Below, piece after piece: positions 59,158-64,000 of a DNA stretch of 64,000 nt. A program made the translations under genes and the position numbers. The DNA is from Vibrio sp. AND4 (GTDB taxonomy: Bacteria > Pseudomonadota > Gammaproteobacteria > Enterobacterales > Vibrionaceae): assembly GCF_000171815.1 (NCBI RefSeq), contig NZ_ABGR01000005.1, positions 1 to 64,000 of the forward strand. The letters are read 5' to 3'. The notes below the pieces were generated by a model. It saw nothing but the letters and a program-made list of their open reading frames with translations. It was not told the DNA's origin and did no database searches. Numbering within the stretch: position 1 is the first letter of the stretch; each line of letters opens with the position of its first letter.

Positions 59158-59852
59158 AGAGCCTCCGGAGGCGTGATATTGCGGATGAATTTGGTCACAA
59201 TCTTATCCAAATTATTCAATATGACCTCAATCCCAGCAATGCTGTCGATCTGATTTTGCTCAATTAACTGATTTTTCAGCACAGCTGGTGTCAAATGGGT
59301 TAAGCATTGTCTCCCAACGGATTTGTGACTGATATGCCAAGGTTCAATTGCCACACCACCCAAATCTTGTTGGTAAGGGAAGAAGAAACCAAAGCGATCT
59401 AGGTTGGCTTCTAACCATCGATAGAACGCCAACTGATGACCTTCTAAGTATTCCCACGGCTCTAATTGCAGTTGCGTGTCTGGCGGTAACAAGTTACGCG
59501 CGTAGACATCAAAATCACACCCCCAATGATGTCGACTGCCACCGGGTAAGGCAGACCAACGAAGAATTGCCATCAGCTTTTCTTCATCACTGAGCCTCGC
59601 TTTATTGAGCGATTGAGAGTGGCAATCTAAGATCGCTAACTCACCAGAAAACTTACCGTTCCAAATGGCTTTTTGTCGATGAAAGTCGCGAAATCCACTC
59701 GCAATCTCCATCTTAAAACCAGCGTTGGTCGCCGCTTCTATCATCTGTAACAAATCACCTGCCACATCAGGGTGAAGCATAAAAGTTTTTTGCCCGACTA
59801 ACCTAGGTTGAAGATGTGAATCTGTGATGCCGGTAAGTTGCTCTGGTGTCAT
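59154..59852 (-). CDS. M15 family D-alanyl-D-alanine carboxypeptidase
   Basis: A 232-residue zinc peptidase of family M15B (VanY/DdpX fold). The metal ligands are the His and Asp of SRHHWGCDFDVYA and the His of EPWHISHKS; the Glu before PWH is the expected base. No signal peptide is visible, so it may act in the cytoplasm on peptide stems or be exported by another route. It sits between dapE and DUF2897 on the same strand. Confidence 0.88.
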   Translation of the reverse strand: MTPEQLTGITDSHLQPRLVGQKTFMLHPDVAGDLLQMIEAATNAGFKMEIASGFRDFHRQKAIWNGKFSGELAILDCHSQSLNKARLSDEEKLMAILRWSALPGGSRHHWGCDFDVYARNLLPPDTQLQLEPWEYLEGHQLAFYRWLEANLDRFGFFFPYQQDLGGVAIEPWHISHKSVGRQCLTHLTPAVLKNQLIEQNQIDSIAGIEVILNNLDKIVTKFIRNITPPEAL

Positions 59853-59885
59853 AGGGTTCTCGTTAATACGACTTAAGCGCAGGCG

Positions 59886-61022
59886 CTATTTTGCCAACAG
59901 GTGCTTCAGCGTGTTCTTGTACATGTCGGTCAACTTCTCTAGGTCATCGACTTTCACACACTCGTTCACTTTATGAATCGTTGCGTTCACCGGACCAAGC
60001 TCAACCACTTGACCACCCATACGCGCGATAAAGCGGCCATCAGACGTCCCGCCTGTCGTCAGAAGTGCTGGCTTAGTGCTGTTTACTTCGTCAACGGCCA
60101 AAACCACAGCGTCGAGCAATGCACCGGTATCGGTTAGGAATGGGTCGCCATTAAATGTCCACTTTAGATCGTAGTCCAATTCATGCTTATCCAGCGTCTC
60201 GGTGATGCGTTGAACAATTATCTCGCTAGTCAATTCAGTACTAAAGCGAAGGTTAAACTGAACGTTAAATTCACCTGGAATCACGTTAGATGCACCTGTA
60301 CCTGCCGAAACATTCGGGATTTGGAAGCTTGTCGGTGGGAAGTAATCGTTACCTTGATCCCACTCAGTAGTGGTTAACTCGTGAATTGCCACGAGAGACT
60401 GATTAATTGGGTTGTTCGCAAGGTGAGGGTAGGCAACGTGACCTTGAGTGCCTTTCACGGTCAGGTCGCCAGTGATCGAACCACGACGGCCATTCTTGAC
60501 AACATCGCCAACCTCTTTGGTACTGGATGGCTCACCCACGATACACATGTCGATGTTTTCGCCGCGCGCCATTAGTGTTTCAACGACGCGAACCGTACCG
60601 TTGATGAATGGGCCCTCTTCGTCGGAAGTAATCAAAAAACCGATCGAACCTTTGTGGTCTGGGTTTTCTGCAATAAAGCGTTCGACGGCTACGACCATAC
60701 AAGCGAGTGAACCTTTCATGTCGGCGGCACCGCGACCGTGTAGGTAGCCATCGATAATGGTTGGCTCAAATGGGGGGGTATCCCATTGCTCTCGCTTGCC
60801 CGCAGGTACGACATCGGTGTGGCCAGCGAAAGCAAACAAAGGTGCTTCATCACCACGGCGAGCCCAAAAGTTTGTGGTGTCTTCAAATACCATCACTTCG
60901 ATTTCAAAACCAAGCGCTTTTAATCGCTCGATCATTACGTCCTGACAGCCTGCATCTTCAGGCGTTACGGACTGGCGGCTGATCAGGTCTTTAGCGAGTG
61001 CCAATACTGGACTGTCTGTCAT
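59886..61022 (-). CDS. dapE: Succinyl-diaminopimelate desuccinylase
   Basis: Hydrolyses N-succinyl-LL-diaminopimelate in lysine and peptidoglycan synthesis; two-zinc enzyme of family M20A. Zinc ligands are visible in [21 protein letters not shown] and TSDEEGP. The 378-residue length is normal. It lies 18 bases after the ArsC-family gene, as in E. coli (yffB-dapE). With dapA at 56841, two genes of the pathway lie in this window. Confidence 0.96.
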   Translation of the reverse strand: MTDSPVLALAKDLISRQSVTPEDAGCQDVMIERLKALGFEIEVMVFEDTTNFWARRGDEAPLFAFAGHTDVVPAGKREQWDTPPFEPTIIDGYLHGRGAADMKGSLACMVVAVERFIAENPDHKGSIGFLITSDEEGPFINGTVRVVETLMARGENIDMCIVGEPSSTKEVGDVVKNGRRGSITGDLTVKGTQGHVAYPHLANNPINQSLVAIHELTTTEWDQGNDYFPPTSFQIPNVSAGTGASNVIPGEFNVQFNLRFSTELTSEIIVQRITETLDKHELDYDLKWTFNGDPFLTDTGALLDAVVLAVDEVNSTKPALLTTGGTSDGRFIARMGGQVVELGPVNATIHKVNECVKVDDLEKLTDMYKNTLKHLLAK

Positions 61023-61040
61023 CCTTGAGTGTTCCTTTGA

Positions 61041-61391
61041 TTAAGAGTTAAAAAGTGTCGAGTATTGGTCTGCTTTGAAACCAATGTGAAGCTGGTCTGC
61101 AACTTTTAAGATTGGACGCTTAATCATTGCTGGGTTTTCGACGAGTAGTGCGATCACGTTTTCTTCGTTGAGGGCGTCTTTTTGCTCTTGAGTCAGTTGA
61201 CGGAAAGTCGTACCACGTTTATTCAGTACTTGCTCCCAGCCTAGTGTGTTGCAAAATTCAGTGACCATGGCTGCATCAATGCCTTGTTTGCGGTAGTCAT
61301 GAAAATCAAATGCGATGTTTTCTGTTTCTAACCATTTTTTGGCTTTTTTGATCGTATCGCAGTTTGGGATACCGAACATAGTGATCGTCAT
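61041..61391 (-). CDS. yffB: ArsC/Spx-family protein, YffB type
   Basis: A 116-residue thioredoxin-fold protein of the ArsC/Spx family. The Cys is in FGIPNCDTIKKAKKWL; LNKRGTTFRQL and NPAMIKRPILKVAD are typical of YffB. In E. coli the equivalent protein (YffB) binds glutathione and is not known to reduce arsenate. It leads the yffB-dapE unit and is cotranscribed with dapE by position. Function remains unclear. Confidence 0.9.
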   Translation of the reverse strand: MTITMFGIPNCDTIKKAKKWLETENIAFDFHDYRKQGIDAAMVTEFCNTLGWEQVLNKRGTTFRQLTQEQKDALNEENVIALLVENPAMIKRPILKVADQLHIGFKADQYSTLFNS

Positions 61392-61679
61392 AGTGTTTCC
61401 TTTTTTCTTTGTACTTTATTCATCGGTTTGCGTTAAAGAGCGCCCGATTGTGCATTGTTTGGCTGTTCAAGCATCCTATCAAGAAGCAACCACGGTGACA
61501 AAATCATGCAGCGAATATTTCACAGCTCAATACTCAAATCCGCTTTTCCCTGACTAAACAGCAATCCGATTGAGAAAAATCTCGGTTAAATAGCCCGGAA
61601 AAGTCGAGTTATTGATCAAACGCAACACCTTGCTGAGTAAAAAAGAAATAATGAATCAACACAATTTTAGGAGGTATCA

Positions 61680-61967
61680 ATGGAATTGAGTCCTGTCTTT
61701 GCAAGGCGGCTTTATTTAGCTTTGTTGGTAGAAAACCTAGAAAGGCCAAATGTACCAAAATTGATTGAGAGAACGGGGTGGCCTCGCCGTACAATTCAAG
61801 ATGTACTCAAGGCGCTACCGGGGATTGGCATCGAACTTACCTTTGTTCAGGATGGTCGTCGCCATAACGACGGCTATTATCAACTTTCTGATTGGGGGCC
61901 TTTTGATAGTCAATGGGTTCTTGAAAGAGAGAGCGATATTGCTAGCAGTCTTGGATTTCACGCATGA
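61680..61967 (+). CDS. Small winged-helix DNA-binding protein
   Basis: A 95-residue protein with the look of a winged helix. A helix-turn-helix region is NVPKLIERTGWPRRTIQDVLKAL (about 24-46), followed by a two-strand wing (GIELTFVQDGRRHNDGYYQLSDWG). It has a strong ribosome site, TAGGAGG, seven bases upstream. The regulon is not known. Nothing next to it suggests a target, though yffB-dapE lies on one side and DUF4156 and DUF2956 on the other. Confidence 0.8.
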   Translation: MELSPVFARRLYLALLVENLERPNVPKLIERTGWPRRTIQDVLKALPGIGIELTFVQDGRRHNDGYYQLSDWGPFDSQWVLERESDIASSLGFHA

Positions 61968-61986
61968 GCTTTAGGTTTGGAAAACG

Positions 61987-62319
61987 TTATTGGCAGCGGT
62001 AGGCGGTACCTAGCACACTGAAAGAAGTGACAAAATCTTGTGGAGAGACCATGTAAACCGTATCGGCATTAAGTAATGCAGCATGGTTTTTTAGGTCATT
62101 CATCGCCCCTTGCATCATGGCATCATTGGTATAGAACCAATAACTGTACCAGTGACCTTCGCTGCCCGTGACTTCACCAAGGTATTCGCATTGCTCTGGA
62201 TTAAACTGGCTATCAATGCGGATCTGAACGTGACTACTTGGTTTTGTTGCTGTGGTGGAAGCCGTCGAGCAGCCCATCAAGGCTAATGTGATGCTTCCTA
62301 CCATCACATAACGTTGCAT
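61987..62319 (-). CDS. DUF4156 family lipoprotein
   Basis: A 110-residue lipoprotein. The signal peptide runs to the lipobox LMGC (Cys17) at MQRYVMVGSITLALMGC; the rest carries the DUF4156 pattern (CEYLGEVTGSEGHWYSYWF, then DLKNHAALLNADTVYMVSP). Two further Cys are visible (CEY and YRC). The start at 62319 lies one base past the DUF2956 stop; the longer frame from 62355 would overlap it. Function is unknown. Confidence 0.85.
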   Translation of the reverse strand: MQRYVMVGSITLALMGCSTASTTATKPSSHVQIRIDSQFNPEQCEYLGEVTGSEGHWYSYWFYTNDAMMQGAMNDLKNHAALLNADTVYMVSPQDFVTSFSVLGTAYRCQ

Positions 62320-62320
62320 C

Positions 62321-62674
62321 TTATTTCCCCATCGTGATGTAAGCCACGAAACCAATCCAGCTCAGTACGAGTAGTGCCCAAGGCAATACAGCCGGTCTAT
62401 GTGATGGCACTTCGTTTGTCATTTCGTCTTGTTCTACTAGGTCACCTTGTTGACGTTGTTTTTCTCTCTGTTGCTTTTTCTTCGCTTTGTCGGCTTGCCG
62501 ATTACGTTCTTTCTGCTGTTTCTTGTACTGAGCAATACCTTTCTCAATCCCTTGAGCGATCAGTTTTGTCTGCTCTTTGGTCTGGCCTGGTTTTTGGGTT
62601 GATTTAGCAATTTTCATTGCCTCAGTTTGCGTCTCTTGAGAAGGAACGGCTGCTGCTGTGTTTTTCTTTTTCAT
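62321..62674 (-). CDS. DUF2956 family protein
   Basis: A 117-residue protein: about 80 residues of highly charged, coiled-coil-like sequence (QQKERNRQADKAKKKQQREK), then a membrane segment at residues 96-115 (LPWALLVLSWIGFVAYITM). The long basic part probably faces the cytoplasm. It and DUF4156 form a two-gene unit. DUF2956 is a Vibrio and Shewanella family with no known function. Confidence 0.85.
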   Translation of the reverse strand: MKKKNTAAAVPSQETQTEAMKIAKSTQKPGQTKEQTKLIAQGIEKGIAQYKKQQKERNRQADKAKKKQQREKQRQQGDLVEQDEMTNEVPSHRPAVLPWALLVLSWIGFVAYITMGK

Positions 62675-62819
62675 GCTTTTTTATCGATGTTACTTTAAAT
62701 CTTAACTTAGTTTACCTGCGTAAGATGACGAAATGAACTTTAGTTCTCATCTTTGCTGGGTTGCAACTCTAAAACGATCAGTTAAAGTGACGTTTTTATG
62801 AAACTAAGAAGACGATATT

Positions 62820-63305
62820 GTGCGCTACTCATTTGATCAATACGACGCTCATGGATTTTTGAGAGCGCCAATGATGTTATGGCTAGGCTGGCTGTTCCTA
62901 GCGCGCTCCTGGGTGGTGTTTGCCATGGCAGGAGTCAGCAGAGATAGTGGTAGTAAGATATTAGCGATTGTTTACCCCGATTCGAATACATTATATCTCG
63001 GCCTATCGATGGGGATTCCCAGTTTGTTGTTGATGTGGTTGGTGGGTTTACGTCATCCGGATAGAGGCTGGGTGAATCAAATTACCCAGTATGGTCGTGC
63101 CATGACTTTGATCTTGTGCGGTATTCAATTGGTTCAGACCATGTATCATGTCTACCTCGAACATGGTGTATTCAACTGGGCAAACGCGCTCACCATTACC
63201 CTGTTAACTTGGTTTATGATCTATCTTTTTAATGGAAGATGGGCGAAAGACTGTTTTAATGTGCCACAAGTTGAGTGCAAAGAAGAACAGCCATCAAAAA
63301 ATTAA
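62820..63305 (+). CDS. DUF2919 family membrane protein
   Basis: A 161-residue protein with about four membrane segments, DUF2919 family (YfeZ type). RYSFDQYDAHGFLRAPMMLW and the GLSMGIPSLLLMWLVG segment are typical. Start is GTG 62820. It precedes the Dyp-type peroxidase gene by 41 bases; in E. coli yfeZ lies close to yfeX, a Dyp-type peroxidase, so the pairing is conserved. Function is not known. Confidence 0.85.
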   Translation: MRYSFDQYDAHGFLRAPMMLWLGWLFLARSWVVFAMAGVSRDSGSKILAIVYPDSNTLYLGLSMGIPSLLLMWLVGLRHPDRGWVNQITQYGRAMTLILCGIQLVQTMYHVYLEHGVFNWANALTITLLTWFMIYLFNGRWAKDCFNVPQVECKEEQPSKN

Positions 63306-63346
63306 GAAAAAAATTTCCCACACGGAGCAATAAAGAGGATATCTCA

Positions 63347-64000
63347 ATGTCACAAGCTCAAACGGCGATAGTGCCTGCCGCAGGACCATTTGCACTTTAT
63401 ACTCAGTTAAAAGTGAACCAAAACCGTGAAAACGTGCTAGCAAAACTGAAAGCGCTACCTGAGTTAGTCAATGAGCTAAATACAAACCAGAACGGCGCAA
63501 ACCTCATGATTTCTATCGCCTTCACCAAATCGTTCTGGCAGTACCTAAACATGCAAATGCCAGAAGAGTTGATTGACTTCCCTGAGTTGGGCGAAGGCGA
63601 AGTGATTGCGCCTGCATCTGATGTCGATGTGCTGATTCACTGTCACTCAACACGCCACGATTTACACTTCTACGTGCTCAGTAAGTTCTTGGCGGACACA
63701 GCAGAAGACGTGACCGTTGTCGATGAGACTTACGGTTATCGTTACCTAGATGCTCGTGACATGACAGACTTTATTGACGGTACTGAGAACCCCAAAGGTG
63801 AGGCACGTGCTGACATTGCATTGATCAAAGATGGTGCCTTTGCTGGTGGTAGTTACGTGATGGTTCAACGCTTTGAGCACAACCTACCCGCGTGGAACCG
63901 ATTGAATGTTTCTGCTCAAGAGAAAATCGTTGGCCGTACTAAGCCAGATTCTATCGAATTGGAAGACGTTCCAGCTGCATCTCACGTAGGTCGTGTCGAC
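63347..64000 (+). CDS. yfeX: Dyp-type peroxidase, YfeX type (3' end outside window)
   Basis: Heme peroxidase of the DyP family; YfeX-type proteins act on porphyrinogens and have been linked to heme use. 218 residues are visible of about 300. ATG 63347 has AGAGGA upstream. The catalytic Asp144 lies in DFIDGTENPKG, and His213 (ASHVGRVD) is the likely proximal heme ligand. No signal peptide is visible, so it is cytoplasmic. The frame runs off the window end. It follows DUF2919 by 41 bases. Confidence 0.93.
   Translation, partial: MSQAQTAIVPAAGPFALYTQLKVNQNRENVLAKLKALPELVNELNTNQNGANLMISIAFTKSFWQYLNMQMPEELIDFPELGEGEVIAPASDVDVLIHCHSTRHDLHFYVLSKFLADTAEDVTVVDETYGYRYLDARDMTDFIDGTENPKGEARADIALIKDGAFAGGSYVMVQRFEHNLPAWNRLNVSAQEKIVGRTKPDSIELEDVPAASHVGRVD

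Overview
This window is a continuous stretch of chromosomal core genome from a gammaproteobacterium, almost certainly a Vibrio (the Harveyi clade is my best guess). The basis is the family-level gene content: a CsrB regulatory RNA, Vibrionaceae-type proteins of the DUF3301, DUF3549, DUF3461, DUF2956, DUF2919 and TIGR03503 families, and the classic cell-envelope cluster from rpsB to accA with high identity to known Vibrio proteins. The species call is inference. I see no prophage, insertion sequence, integron attC site, CRISPR array, tRNA or rRNA.

Layout. 1-2.9 kb: end of an AbgT-family transporter, two small genes (YaiI family and a 97-residue protein), then a CsrB RNA with a GacA/VarA-type box upstream. 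2.9-6 kb: DUF3301, a frameshifted DUF3549 gene, yqcC, truC and a DUF3461 gene. 6-9.7 kb: glnD and map on the minus strand. 9.8-31 kb: the long plus-strand growth and envelope cluster rpsB, tsf, pyrH, frr, uppS, cdsA, dxr, rseP, bamA, skp, lpxD, fabZ, lpxA, lpxB, rnhB, dnaE, accA and tilS. 31.2-39.1 kb: glnB (P-II), an endo/exonuclease-family protein, a Yip1-family protein, mltD, gloB, a yafS-like methyltransferase, rnhA, dnaQ and a TIGR03503 protein. 39.1-40.2 kb: four tandem copies of a 130-bp palindromic element on an exact 181-bp period, followed by an 87-residue orphan gene. 40.5-45 kb: fadE (with a FadR-like operator), gmhA and yafJ, then a half copy of the palindromic element. 45.2-49.2 kb: purN and purM, upp and uraA, with PurR-like boxes. 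49.4-59.9 kb: DUF2066, DUF2069, wrbA, an arsC-family gene, bepA, a TusA-like gene, a PerM-family gene, bcp, gcvR, dapA, bamC, DUF2897 and an M15 peptidase. 59.9-64 kb: dapE, a Spx/ArsC-family gene, a small winged-helix protein, DUF4156, DUF2956, DUF2919 and the first part of a Dyp-type peroxidase.

How the genes work together. The central cluster joins translation start-up and recycling (S2, EF-Ts, RRF, Map), UMP supply, undecaprenyl and phospholipid precursors, outer-membrane assembly (BamA and Skp; BamC lies elsewhere in the window), lipid A synthesis and the first step of fatty-acid synthesis. GlnD and its target P-II (GlnB) both lie here. purMN and upp/uraA form a nucleotide supply and salvage group. 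dapA and dapE both serve lysine and peptidoglycan synthesis.

Most of the window is ordinary and conserved. The parts worth a second look are the 181-bp tandem palindrome array and its solo half-copy, the apparent single-base frameshift in the DUF3549 gene, the CsrB locus with its distal GacA box, and several operator candidates (FadR, PurR). I did not find a convincing new multi-gene system.
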